Source of the DNA: Warburgia ugandensis | Taxonomy: Eukaryota > Streptophyta > Magnoliopsida > Canellales > Canellaceae | Reading direction: 5' to 3' | Assembly (NCBI GenBank): GCA_035236585.1 | Contig: CP141127.1 | Coordinates: forward strand, 73,451,495 to 73,515,494 | DNA length: 64,000 bases | In this document: piece after piece, positions 1 through 11,262 of the stretch | How the letters are laid out: every line of letters begins with the position of its first letter | Numbering within the stretch: the stretch's first letter is position 1 | Made by a program: the position numbers and the translations under genes | The notes under the pieces: model-generated | The model's database searches: none | What the model was told of the DNA's origin: nothing | The model's input: the letters and a program-made list of their open reading frames with translations, nothing else

Positions 1-1419
1 GGTAATGATTTTAGACCCTAGCAAATAAGATCTAAATTTATCTAAAGCAAAGACAATAGCTAACAACTCTTTTTCTATAGTGGTGTAATTGAGTTGGGTA
101 TATTTGAGGGTCTTACTAGCATAGTATGTTATATAGGAAAGTTTATCAACACGCCACTCTAGTATAGCACTGATTGCGTAGTTGGAAGCATTACGCATTA
201 TTTCATATGGCGCAGTTGAATTTGATGGTCGAATGATAGGTGTAGAAGTGAGTTTGGCCTTTAGGCAGTAAAATGCTTTCATACAATTATCATAAAAGTC
301 AAAGGTTGCCTTCTTTGGAAGTAAATTACATAGGGGTTTAAAATTTTTACTAGAGTCCCTGATGAAAAGTTTACAGAAACTAACATAGCCTAAAAATGAT
401 TGAATTTATTTCACCTTCCTTGGAGGAGGAAGGTTAGAGATTAAATCCACTTTGCCTTTGTCTACTTCTATGCCATTATGTGATATGATGTGGCCTAGAA
501 CAATGCCATTTTCAACCACGAAATGACATTTCTCCCTATTTAACACTTTCTTTTCCTAACACTTTGCAAGGACAAGTTTTAAATGGTATATGCATTCATC
601 AAATGAAGAACCAAACACTGAACGAAATGTCTATAAACACTTCTAAAAACTTCTCCACCATATCTAAAAATGTGATCAACATACACTTTTGAAAAGTAGC
701 TAGAGCATTACAAAGTCAAAAAGGCATACAACGATAGGCGAAGGTCCCAAAAGCACAGGTGAAGGTCTTCTCCTAGTCCTTAGGTACTATGGGGATTTGA
801 TTAAAATCAAAATAACCATCAAGAAAGTAGTACTACTTATGATGGACTAAACTTTCCAACATTTGGCCAATAAATGGAAGAGGAAAGTGGTCCTTTCCTC
901 ATGATCAAGTTTAGTTTTTGGTAATAAACACAGACTCTTGGCTCGATGGTCATGCGAGTGGGGATTAACTCATTATCTTCATTATGGATTACTATGACTC
1001 TAAATTTCTCGGGTACAACGTGAATTGGGCTAACTTAAGTGTTGTTAAAAATATAGTAGATAACACTAGCATCTAAGAGTTTAAGTACTTGTCTTTCACA
1101 ACCTCTTTTATATTAGGGTTTAGTCTCCTCTTTGTTTTCCTAGATGGTTTAACATTTTCTTCTAAGTGAATTTTATGGAATCACACAATAGGTCTAATCC
1201 CTTTAATGTCTGCTATGATACACCCTAGGGCTATCTTATGTTCTCTTAGAATATCAAGGAGCTTACCTTCTTGTTCTTCATCAAGATTTGATCCTACAAT
1301 TGCAGGCAATGATTCATTAGGTCCTAAGTAAGAATATTTTATATTTTTAAGTAATGGCTTAAGGACCAACGTGGGTGGTTTCTCTATTGAAGGCACATGG
1401 ACAGAATTAGAAGGAGGAA
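1..1419 (-). pseudogene. Family A reverse transcriptase and RNase H
   Basis: 1181-1396 carries the pre-RT motif PPTLVLKPL with a KYSYLG-x-NE-x-LP segment and A-D-I-K-G-I, as in Athila-like pol. At 540-410 the minus strand reads the RT thumb/connection (EKCHFV, G-H-I-I-S, then a P-P-P block and FLGY). At 140-1 it reads the RNase H core YYASKTL then TTIEKELLA-V-FALDKFR. RT and RNase H would copy element RNA into DNA. Broken throughout. This is the only family A copy in the window with recognisable RT. Confidence 0.8.
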
Positions 1420-2219
1420 GAGGTTGCCAGTGGTTCCCATTTAGTGGTATCTATGATCGATGCAGCATCTAAGTGATTATTTACCTCTTCTATGGACTTG
1501 TCTGTATTGAAGTTGCAATTAAAGTGTGCTAAACATGCCTAAAGTTAGTCTATGGTAGACGATGGTGGAATAGCATTTGAAATCAAACCTTTAATCAAAT
1601 TTACTACACAAGAATCATCTGGGTCTAAATGTTGATGATTGACATTAAAAACATTGAGCTTTACTTTCATATTACCAAAAGATAATTTCATCACACCATT
1701 TCTAATGTTGATGATAGCAGTGGACATTACTAAGAATGGACATCCAAGAATGACTAGGATTTGACGATTAGGGTCTATTATATGCTGGATATCTAGGACA
1801 ATAGAATCTTGGTCCTCCTGTATTAAAACATCTTTTACCATACCATGTAGAATTTTTACTAGTTTATCTACAAGTTGTAAAGTGGTATTGGTTCACTTAA
1901 GTTCATGGAGCGCTAGTTTCTCATAAACAGAATATGGCAACAAGTTTACATTAGCCCCAAATTTAGTTGTGCCCCATCTATGACATGGTCTTCCATAATA
2001 CATGATATGATAGGACAACCGAGATCTTTAAATTTGGGAGAGGTTTGGTGTTGTATCAAAGAGCTCACTTGGTCTGTGAGGAAGGCTTTCTTTTGTAAAT
2101 CAAGATTACACTTTTGTTTACCAAGATCTTTGAGAAACTTGGCATAGGCAGGGACATCTTTTATAGTATTGAGTAATGGGATATTAATTTGCTCATGTTT
2201 AAAAGCATCCATTATTCAT
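1420..2219 (-). pseudogene. Family A aspartic protease region
   Basis: 1946-2212 matches the linker before the protease (YAKFLKDL, KKAFLT, SPKFKDLG-P-ISC). 1545-1841 matches the retropepsin C-terminal half, with an I-L-G-x-P-F-L motif, I-I-N-x-R-N-G and K-L-S-F-G-N-M. Retropepsin cleaves the polyprotein. The fossil is broken. The same block recurs in family B (30128-30349, minus) and in the plus-strand family A array (45100-45295 and 52790-53010), which allows the copies to be compared. Confidence 0.8.
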
Positions 2220-2703
2220 GAAAACTTGTCCTTTTCTTTGCCTTGTTTAAGAGCTAAGGTAATGGAGCTTTAGGCACATAAGGTGCCTCCATGATAGGTT
2301 TTGATGGAGCTGGAGATTTCTATCTTTTCTCTTTCTCCTTGGTTGTAGCTTGTTCATCTCCTCTAATTTGCCCTCAGTTTGCTCTACCTTGTTATGAATC
2401 TAATGGCCACTTCTAAGTGTAGTTATGAGCTTTGCTTGACCCCAGTTCAAACTATCCCTTAGGGTTAGGAATTGGCTAACTGGAGATTTGTCCCTTTCCT
2501 TTGTCACTAAGTGTAGCAAACAGCTGACTTAATTGCATCTCAAGTTTGGCAATAGCTTGGGACTTGACATTTGAGCTTTGTCTAGTCTCATTCTGGAGAT
2601 GAGTGATGGCCTATCTAGTCTCATCCTATTGTTTTAGAGTTTTCTCAATGAATAACTGCATAGTTTCCTCAAAGATGGGTTTCTTAGGTTGCTGAGGTGT
2701 TGA
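2220..2703 (-). pseudogene. Family A gag, C-terminal part
   Basis: Continuation of gag after the inserted solo LTR. The minus strand holds a proline/glutamine-rich start (PQQPKKP) and then a segment typical of Athila gag C-termini leading into a coiled region before protease. It joins without a gap to the protease region at 2212. Homologous sequence in the plus-strand copy lies at about 51850-52300. Broken. Confidence 0.6.
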
Positions 2704-3560
2704 TGTTTTAACTGCAAGTGTACGGGCCATTGTAGTGTAGCTTATGCAAGTACGGGTCGATCCCACAGGGACTCGCTTTAAAATGATGGAGTTTTAAATA
2801 AAATTTAATTAATAAAATAATAAAAATAAAGAATATACTAAAAATAAACTAATAATAAAATCAAATCCAGATTTAATCAACTATTGCAATTTCCAGAACT
2901 ATTTATTCAAAATAAAATAGAACTAAATAAGCAATCCTTGATATCACTGTCCCTGGATAGGCAGAATATGGATAAGGTAAAACCAAGATATTCAAGGACA
3001 CATATGGTATTAAAGACAAAGGACAGAGGTGGCATAACTCAGATTTTCCAGGGGTAGAATTGGAATTCGTGAAAAAAATCTGATTTTAAAGAGAAAAACT
3101 AGACGAAGAGAGATGGAGAAGAAGAACGAGAAGGGGGAAAAGGAGAGAAATGGAGAGACGAGGAAAGGAGAAGAGGGAAAAAGGATGGAAACCCACTTCG
3201 GGTTTCCTTCTCTGGGACGTCCGATGTTGGGAAAAGAGAGAAGAAGTGGGCATGCAATCCAGAGCTGACTGGCGATGAGAAAAATGTCGGATTGGGAAGA
3301 GGAGGAAAAGGGAAGAAGGAGAAGAAGGCAGGCAGAAAAGGAGGGCACGGGAGTGGAAACCTGACTTGGGTTTCCTTCCCTAGGATGTCTGGTGACTCAG
3401 ATTGGGAGATGGGCATTTTTCGTTGTTTGAACTAGAACCAGATGAAAAGATGGATGAGGAAGCCAGAGGAGGAGGAAAGAAGGAATAAGAGGAGAAAGGA
3501 GGGGGAAATAGAGGCCGGCGACCTGGGTTTTGCTGGAAAACAGGTAAGAAAGGGAAAATG

Positions 3561-3642
<82 letters not shown>

Positions 3643-4337
3643 GAGAATGCAGAGGAGGAGAATTGCCGAGCCTAACAAGAGAGAAACTGGAGAGTAGATG
3701 AGAAGTAGGGAGAGAGTGCTAGGCCAGCCACCACGGGCCTGCCTGGGAGGTCTAGAAGAGTGGAGAATGGGAAGAGATGTATATGAAGAAAGAGAGACGT
3801 GTGTGAGGGAGAGATTGAAGAGAGATATGAGAGATAAGAGAGTGTGAGAGCTTGAGAGATAGAGAGAGAGAGACGTGTATGAGAGAGGGAGATAAGAGAG
3901 AAAGAGATAAGAGAGGAGAGAGGAGAGAGATAAGAGAAAAGAGAAAAGAGAGAGGGAAAAGAGATAAAGGGTTAGGGTCCACTAGCAGTCTAGTCTTGCT
4001 AGAACTCTGCACTTCTTCAAGTTTCTTCTGTCCTAAGAGTCTTCAAATTCTTCCCTTTCCAAAAAATTTCATTATCCTCATCTTGATTTGATCTGGATCG
4101 TCAAAGCTTTGTCGATTGATCTGCAATGCACAGGACCCAATTAGAATAATCTAAACCATTCATTATTCCTCTAATTAGCTTTGATGATCATTTGACTGTT
4201 AATTTTGTAATTCAATGGTTGGATGGCCAATTAAAGCTAAAATGAAATATTTTATGCAAAATCTTGAAATTGATGGCCTAGATGCTCTAATTGAATACTA
4301 AATTAGGGGTATTTTGACCAAAATTGAACACTTAACA
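2704..4337 (-). mobile_element. Solo LTR of a different Ty3/gypsy family, inserted in gag
   Basis: The printed strand begins TGTTTTAACTGCAAGTG and ends CACTTAACA, giving a TG...CA terminus on both strands. The sense strand starts TGTTAAGTGTTCAATTTTGG and ends with a GGGATCGACCCGTACTTGC block and CACTTGCAGT, the LTR-end style also seen in family B. Gag sequence of the host element is continuous across the two borders, which fixes the ends. The flanks (GTTGA left, TGAGA right) do not form a clear 5-bp duplication. 1,634 bp, purine-rich, with a long AG microsatellite; the small frames at 3010-4091 are low-complexity shadows. A solo LTR arises by recombination between the two LTRs of an element. 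Confidence 0.8.
3563..3638. repeat. (AG)n microsatellite, about 38 units
   Basis: An uninterrupted AG dinucleotide run inside the solo LTR. A looser GA-rich tract follows to about 3965 (AGAGAGATAAGAGA-type repeats). It is the longest perfect simple repeat in the window and is likely length-polymorphic. Confidence 0.97.
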
Positions 4338-6735
4338 TGAGAAAATTGAAAACTAGGAGGCTACTAGGCAATTGACACTCTAGGAAAGTTCTAAATAGGG
4401 TTTCATAGATGTATCTCCCTAGTAATTGTTCTTAAACCATGAAAAATTTGCATGCCTAGCCCATCTTAGATTGTAGGTCTTAGAATAAAGATTATTGCTG
4501 GGATTGCAATATGCATTCATTGCATTCACTTATTTTGAAAGATATTCAGGAAATGCTCGATTAGATGGATAGCTTAACATTAACTATGCTGGGCTGGAAC
4601 AAGTATAACAAACCTCTTATGAAGGTTTCATGGATGCACTTCCCGCTATGAAGGCATTAAGTCTCCCATTAATTTTTTGGAACATATTTTCAACCTTGTC
4701 CATATGTCTAGCTAAGGAGTCAAGCTTATATGAAATATTTGTGATCACTCCTATTTCATAAAGGCCTCCTCTCTTTTGAGGTTAGGAATTTCTATCTTTA
4801 CAATTTGAATAGTCCCATTGCTAGGAATTTTCAATTAAGATCTTGAAAAATTGCCAAGTTTCTGTCTCATTTTTCATTATGAGGGCCCCACCACTAGCTA
4901 CATCTACCATCCATCCATTTTGAGGTGTAATTGCCTCATAAAAGTATTGAACTTGCTGCCATTTCTCAAATCCATGGTGGGGATATTTTTGCAACAATTC
5001 ATTCCACCATTCTCAGCCCTCATAATATTGGTCATCTGCTCTTTGATGGAAGTTTATGATCTCCCTATGAAAGGCATTGGTCTTATGTATAGGAGAAAAT
5101 TTGTTCAGAAACTTTGTAGCCAAGTGGTCCCATGTGGTGTTGGAACCAACCTCTGAAGAATTTAGCTATGTTTTGATCTTATCTTTCAATGAGAAGGGAA
5201 ACAACCTAAGTTTAAAAGAATCATTAAATTTTTTTTTAGAACTTGAATGTATCAAAAATATCAAGGAGTTCCTTAATATGTAGGTATGGATCCTCTGTCT
5301 CTAAACCAACATGTGGGGAATAACTAAATGACTCTAGGTTTAAGCTCAAAATGGTCTACATTGGTAGGTGGCAATGCTGTACATGAGGGAGTATTTAATT
5401 GAAGTGGCACATAGAATCTCTTATGCGTTGGGCTCAACTACATTTGGTGGGTTTTCCATAGGGTAAGGAATTTCATTTCTCACTCCTTGCCAATGGGTAC
5501 TTTCAATCTCAGGATCAAATGGTACTAAATCCGTGTTCTAAGATCGATGACCTTACATGCCTTAAGATGAAATCCTCTTTATATGATGCAACCCAACTAA
5601 ATGCTACTCCTAACTCTAAATGATACTCAATCAATCCTAATGGTTCGCTAATGAGTTGTTTGATAATCTTTGTTGATCTGTAGGGTGGTGGCTTTTAGAC
5701 CTAAATATGAACATCTCCTTTTATTTAGGATCGACTATTGCTTGCTAGTTAGGTCTGCTCAAAGTGGTTAATATAATTCTCATGCAAGGAGGCATTTAAA
5801 CCTCAACAAATGTCAATGAAAGGCATGGGAAAATCACTTGGATTTTGCATACCCATTATAACCACAATTCTCAAGAGCAACTAGAGTGATAATAGATATA
5901 CTCTCTTAAAAAGACCCTACAAGCTCGATGCCTTATGTCTTTTTTGACTTGATTTTAAATTAGAATACAAGGGCTAGGATCGTAAATATAGAAGGATTGA
6001 TTTGATTACCTAGGTGGGCCAAGGTTCTAGTGATGAAATCCAGTTCTTATCTTGTGGGGGTTCCTATGGGGCCCTTACTACCAATGTGATCCGTCCACTA
6101 TAAAGGTACCTATATGCTATCTAACAGAGGGTCTGAACCTTAATAGATAGGGCACTATAACCAGATAGGCTATGCCTTAGTTATAGCACAACTTAGGCTA
6201 ACCTTCATTAAACATGTGCAAATCTAATGCCTCAATGCTAATTATAATACAACAAGTTAATATGAATGACCTAAACTCTATGAATTACAATAACATCCAA
6301 AAATGCAATTTTAAACTTAATGCAACTACACTAAAAGAACTAAAGAGAGGGGGAGAAGCATATAGTGGGGTTTTCAATGATGAGTTCAAGTGTGGGTCAC
6401 CATGTCCCACACTTGCCCTATATTGTTACAACCCAGTTAAAATAAATAATTGAAAATAATAATGGAGCCCCAGTACAAGTCCTCTTAATAAATAAAAGCC
6501 CTAATCTAGAAAACAATAAAATCCCAACTAATATGATAAAGCTTTGACCCACCCACAGGATCCCTATCACTCCTTTTTTCCAAATTCACCTTGCACAAAA
6601 CAAAGAAACATGTCTATTTTTGAGGAATTAGCAAAATTTGCAAAAAATAAAATGGAGCAAAACCCTGGTCTAATGCACCCTAGATCAATGACTAGAAAGA
6701 AACAATCTAAACAAAAATTCAATCACATATCCATT
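4338..6735 (-). pseudogene. Family A 5' UTR and gag (first part)
   Basis: Reading right to left, about 6735-5900 is leader sequence with no gene; the small frame at 6214-6453 has no recognisable domain. Gag follows. Near 5160-5000 the minus strand matches the conserved Ty3 gag core (W-D-x-L-x-x-K-F then F-P-x-x-K-T), followed by the region ending PHHG. Near 4540-4440 it matches the post-capsid segment seen in the plus-strand copy at about 51650-51720 (Y-N-x-G-W). Nucleocapsid-type gag would have packaged element RNA. Several breaks are present and the reading frame is not intact. The segment ends at the solo LTR border at 4338 and resumes at 2703. Confidence 0.7.
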
Positions 6736-6740
6736 GCAAT

Positions 6741-6758
6741 TCCCCTGTAGTGGTGTCA
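6741..6758 (-). other. Primer-binding site, tRNA-Asp type (decayed)
   Basis: The printed strand TCCCCTGTAGTGGTGTCA resembles the plant tRNA-Asp 3' end TCCCCGGCAACGGCGCCA at 12 of 18 positions; four of the six differences are C to T. It sits about 10 bases inside the LTR end, where a primer site belongs. It is not a tRNA gene, since no cloverleaf lies around it. Confidence 0.75.
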
Positions 6759-6767
6759 AAAACTTTG

Positions 6768-9186
6768 TGTAGCTTTGGATATATTCATAAGCGCATGAAT
6801 CAAAGTAGTAAATGTACGCGAGTGAGGTCAATTACACGAGGAATCTCACAAATATGCATGTAGTTGGAACTTATATAGGTTGCTTATCCTATCCAAAGAA
6901 AGAATGTATTTGATGTATTCTAGGAATTAAAAGCACATGAAAACAGAAATATGCATGGAAATAAAAACATGAACTAAAGGAAACTTTCTAAAAATAAAGA
7001 TCTTGAATGGAATTAGAAACCTTCCAAACTAACACACTTTCATTAAAGAAAACTAATGCAAAAATTATAATGATTTAATCTAGGAAATTAAACTAAGGAA
7101 TCTATCTAAACTTAGAAATTTTCTAAAGATAAAACTTTCTAAAACTAAACTTAGAAACTAAGTAAAACTACTCTAACAAGGCAAATAATTTAAGCAATGA
7201 AATCTTAATCTAACATGAACTAATCCTAACCAACAAACAAGTGACAAAGAATTAATAAAGGTGTGCATAGCATATGGGAATGTGTGCATGGCACATGGAA
7301 GGAAATCTAATCTAGAGTGGTGCACATGATGCACAAAAGATTGTTCACAAAAATAAGCATGATGCATGTAATTTAACAAGCTCAACAATCAAGATTCAAG
7401 GGTCTTAAAGCATTAGAAACAATCAAAGATAAGTACACATGAACCAAATTTGTTGATTGAATTGAAACCATGCAAGAAAGGTCACACATTACATGAACAT
7501 ATAAAGAAAATTGCACACTATTCAAAGATGTAAAAGTAACTCAAAATCTTAACTTCAATTTTCTTTAAACCAATCCAATAGTCAAATCCTAGGCTAGCAT
7601 ACATGTGAACCCCAAAAGATAATTAAAGAGTAAGAGAGTGAAATTGAGTTGGAATAGAATCAAAAGATGGGCAAGGAACAAGCAAGTAAGAGAAAACAAG
7701 TCGATTCAAAGGAAGAACTATAACAAAACAAGCAAGGAAATAAAGATGATTTGAGGGTACCTATCTATTGGCTATTTGTATAAGAGATAAATAACCTTTG
7801 ATCAAATAAAACTAAGGCAAGTTAGAAGTAAAACACTAAGAGAAAAGAACTAGAACTATGAACATGGAATCACGAAACAAGACAAGGCAACAAAGAAAGG
7901 AAGTAAGCAAGGAAAATCAACTAGGAAATGTTTGGAAACTAGTGGAAGAAGATGTGTTGAAGTTGGAATGGAGGAGGCATAACAAACCAGCCAAGGAGGA
8001 ATCGTGAAAAACCTAAGGGAGAACCCAAGAGGTAGGCACCACCTTTTTTAGGAAAAGAGGCATCTCCACCCTTCAAATGATTCATGTGTCAAATTCCTTG
8101 TGTTTTATAGATGGACGCTCTTTCTAATTTTGATAAGATTCTATCCTAAGGAGAAGGGAAAGAAAATATAAGAATTGGAGATGGGATATCAATGAAAATT
8201 AGGAGGTGGAGATGTTTTTGGAAATTGCAAAACCCTTGGACACGATAGAGGAAGTGAGACATGGAATTATAATAAGGGATCTTGAGGGACTTAGGCAGAT
8301 GGAAATAGAAGGTTGAACACTTAGGGAAAATGGATTGGAAGAGGAGAAAATGGGGGAAAGATTAGAGGTTGACATGGAGGGTTTTAGAAGTGGAAAGGAG
8401 GAGATCACATGGAGATCTTCGAAGGGAAGATAATGCTGAAACATGCATGATTTGCATGTCTAATTTCAACACTTTGGAGAGAGAGGGAGATGGATAGAAA
8501 GTGGGAATTTTGGAAACAATCTCTTCTCCTATCAGTCTGTCTTGCATGCATGTCTTCCTATGTGATAATCACCAATTAATTCGTTGCTAATTGTCTCTTG
8601 AAAATCACTATTTTAGGATGGGATAATTGCATGTAATTCTCCACCAATCATGTGGTTCAATGTAGCTTGGCTTGGATGGCTTCAAGGCTTGCTTTGATCA
8701 TTTTAATGGCTTGACTTCTCCTAACTCTTAGTGGATAACTCATGAGGCTCAAGTGGCTTGGATGACTCCAAATCACTTGCATAGGTGGTGGAATTGCACG
8801 GCTCCTTTCTAATCACCATTGATTTTTTCAACTTCATCTACTGGCCCTAGAATGATATTGAAACTTGCTTGACCTTTGAAATGTTGGAAAATGTGTCTTG
8901 AATCTCTAATTTGAATCTTGATAATTGATTCTCATCTTAAGCGATCTTGGCCATTGGATCACTCTTTCAATACTTAAGGAAAAGATAAAAACCCTAATTA
9001 ATATTAATAAAATTATGATAAATAACATATTCACTTTAGATTGTCCTTGCAAAGTATCAAACTTTTGAATCCTTAGCTTAAAAATTCATGTGTGATGAAT
9101 TTTTGGAAAAACCTTAGGATAATGCTTATAAGTTATAACATGAGTTGCTAATTGGGTACTTTTTATACAAAATTGACTACTTGTCA
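6768..9186 (-). repeat. 5' LTR of the minus-strand family A element
   Basis: The sense strand starts at 9186 with TGACAAGTAGTCAATTTTG and ends near 6768 with AAAGCTACA. The same start (TGATAAGTGCTCAA) and end recur in the plus-strand family A LTRs at 42556, 47050 and 54763. A TATA-like ATCTATAAAA lies at 8103-8112 on the minus strand, at the position equivalent to TCTATAAATAC in the other copies. About 2.4 kb long. It contains no gene; the short reading frames inside (for example 7173-7388 and 8199-8547) have no recognisable domain and no counterpart in the other LTR copies. Confidence 0.85.
8103..8112 (-). promoter_or_regulatory. TATA-like box in family A LTR
   Basis: Minus-strand ATCTATAAAA, positioned like the TCTATAAATAC boxes of the plus-strand family A LTRs (48039 and 55933). 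It presumably marked the U3/R boundary of the ancestral promoter. Assignment is by position and motif only. Confidence 0.45.
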
Positions 9187-10971
9187 TTGCTGTCAATCTC
9201 ATAAAGATTGAGGCAATTACTAATTAGGAGAGACCTAAGACTGTGACAGAGATATGCAATTGTCTTTGTGTCATAGGATATTGTCAATGTCTTATTGAAT
9301 TATTGAAGTCTTCTCCCGTATTGCATAGCCATTGAAGAGATTGACCATGAAGGAGCAAAAATTCATTTGGACAGAAGACTATGAGAGGAGTTTTAGGAAT
9401 TAAATGAAAGACTCACTTTTGCACATATTTTGTCTTTGCTTGAAAGAAGTTGGGGATTCATTGTGTATAGTGATACATCTTGAAAGGGACTGGGATGTGT
9501 GCTCATGAAGAATTATGTTATAACTTATCAACAACTTCAACAACTTCTCAGTAAACACAATCTGACATATCAACAACTTCTCAAAATTTTTTGTACAGGT
9601 AAACTTGATCCTTTGAATTATGTTAAACGTGATGGTTTGCTATTTTTTAGGGGATGATTAGTTCTTTTAGAAAACTCATCTATCTTAGAGGATGTTGTAA
9701 CAGTCCTGCACTTGAGCTCACAAGGAGGACACTCGGGTTATCACCAAACTCTAAGGCAAATATCAAAAGATTTTTATTGGCCGCAACAGTGGACATTTGT
9801 TCGCCAGTTTGCCCAAAAGTGCTCCACGTGTCAAGAGATGAAGACCTCTTCAATCAAACCATATGGACTCCTTCAACCACTTTCGATTCCTTCTCGAATT
9901 TGGCAAGATATTTCTATGGATTTCATTGAAGGTCTCCCAAAATCAAATGGACACACAACCATTTATGTCGTGGTGGATCGACTATCAAAATTCACTCACT
10001 TGTCTTGCCCTTACACATCTAGTCACAGCCAAAACCGTGGCCACCCTCTTCCATTCCCAAATATTTAAACTATATGGATTACCAAAATCCATCATTTCAG
10101 ATAGAGATCGAATCTTTATAAGTGACTTTTGGAAAGAACTATTTAAACTTCAAAGAGTCCATCTAAAAATGTCTTTTGCTTATCACCCAAAAACAAATGG
10201 CCAAACAGAAGTGCTTAACCGCACACTTGAAACTTACCTTCATTGTTTTGTGGGTTTAAAACCTTCTAGTTGGAGAAAATGGTTGCCCTTAGCCAAATAT
10301 TGGTACAAAGCCACATGTTTCAGACCTTATCAAGCCCTTTATGGTGTTTCTCCCCCCATGACTATTGTCATATGTTCCTGCTACAAGTAAGGTGCCAGAC
10401 GTTGACAACTTTCTACTCACCTGGGATGACATTCTAGCTCTCCTCAAAGACAATCTCATGGCAGCCCAGCACTGCATGAAGCAGCAGTTCGATAAAGGAC
10501 ATCAAGAGCATAGTTTCAATGTCGGTGATCAGGTCTATTTGCATCTATAGCCATATCGACAGTCTACTATTCAATTTAGGCACTCCATCAAACTTGCTCC
10601 ACAATTTTACAGGCCTTACCAAATCATCCAAAAAGTAGGTCAAGTTGTGTATCGACTTTAGCTACCATCAAATTCTAGAATTCACAATGTCTTCCATGTT
10701 AGTCAACTCAAGTCTCACATGGGCACCAAAGATGTACACTTGATAGTACTTCTAGAACCTGCCAATGGAATTTCATCCACTCTCATGCCAATTCCAGACA
10801 AGGTGCTCAATGTTCGTCTCCGCAAATGTGGTTCACAAGTTTTTCAGATGGTATTAATTCATTAGGATGGAATCTCCTCTACCAAAGCAAGATGGCTACC
10901 GTCACAAACACTAAAAACTGCTTACCCAACATTCAGCATTGAGGACAATGCTCTTCCAACAAGGGTGCCAT
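9187..10971 (+). pseudogene. Chromovirus pol fragment: RT end, RNase H, integrase, chromodomain
   Basis: Fossil Ty3/gypsy pol, 5' truncated by family A at 9187. About 9320-9530 gives the RT/RNase H junction (ERLTFA, then the GLGCVLM core). 9700-10070 holds the integrase zinc region and core start (GGHSGYHQT, C-x2-C, GLLQPL, MDFIEGLP, VVDRLSKF). 10070-10390 holds the rest of the core (GLPKSIISDRDRIF, SFAYHP, NGQTEVLNR-LE). 10365-10550 includes DKGHQEHSFNVGDQVYL, the integrase C-terminal GPY/F entry. About 10800-10950 resembles a chromodomain (W-L-P, then FSIEDN). The GLLQPL-IPS signature and the short LTR fit the Reina/CRM-type chromovirus side. A handful of breaks. Confidence 0.85.
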
Positions 10972-11262
10972 TGTTATGTGCATAATTCTTACAACTGCCA
11001 TGTAGGCCACTTTCTTAGTAGCACCTCTAGCACTTTTGTTGTAGTCACAACTAGTTATTGTAATATGTCCATTTTAGTGGCAGTTAAGATTAGTTGTTGT
11101 AACTGACATCCCTATACGAGTCACTTGTCCCTCTCCACTTCAATAGCAGTTACAATTCTTCTTGTATTTAAGCTGAAAGCAGGGTACGTGAAAGGGAGGA
11201 AGAAAAGAACTCAGATTTTCTCTTATATTTATTTTCTACTTAAAGCAAACAGTCTACCTGCA
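10972..11262 (+). repeat. Probable short 3' LTR of the chromovirus fragment
   Basis: It starts TGTTATGTGCATAATTC directly after the pol end and ends near CTACCTGCA, just before Tat-lineage RNase H sequence begins. About 290 bp, a size typical of Reina-type LTRs. The segment includes TTGTATTTAAGC, a TATA-like stretch. There is no second LTR in the window to confirm the ends, and a target duplication cannot be tested because the left side is lost. Confidence 0.5.

Larger units (their letters stand above)
1..9186 (-). mobile_element. Athila-like Ty3/gypsy element (family A), 5' part, runs off the left edge
   Basis: Fossil LTR retrotransposon read right to left. Its 5' LTR is 6768-9186, followed by a tRNA-Asp-type primer site, 5' UTR, gag, protease, RT and RNase H, reaching the window edge inside RNase H. 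The order gag-PR-RT-RH and the tRNA-Asp primer site fit the Athila/Tat branch of Ty3/gypsy. Gag is split by a solo LTR of another family at 2704-4337, so that insertion is younger. The coding parts carry many breaks and no part looks functional. The right end cuts into a chromovirus pol region at 9187, suggesting that A landed in that element. Integrase and the 3' LTR must lie left of the window, if present. Old, judged by the primer-site decay. Confidence 0.85.

Noticed and set aside
3010-4091. Several overlapping frames on both strands near the AG repeat
   Set aside because: Ser/Leu/Phe or Arg/Glu runs produced by purine/pyrimidine-rich DNA inside a solo LTR; no domain and no start context.
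6741-6758. tRNA-Asp gene
   Set aside because: Only the last 18 bases resemble the tRNA; it is the primer site of a retroelement.
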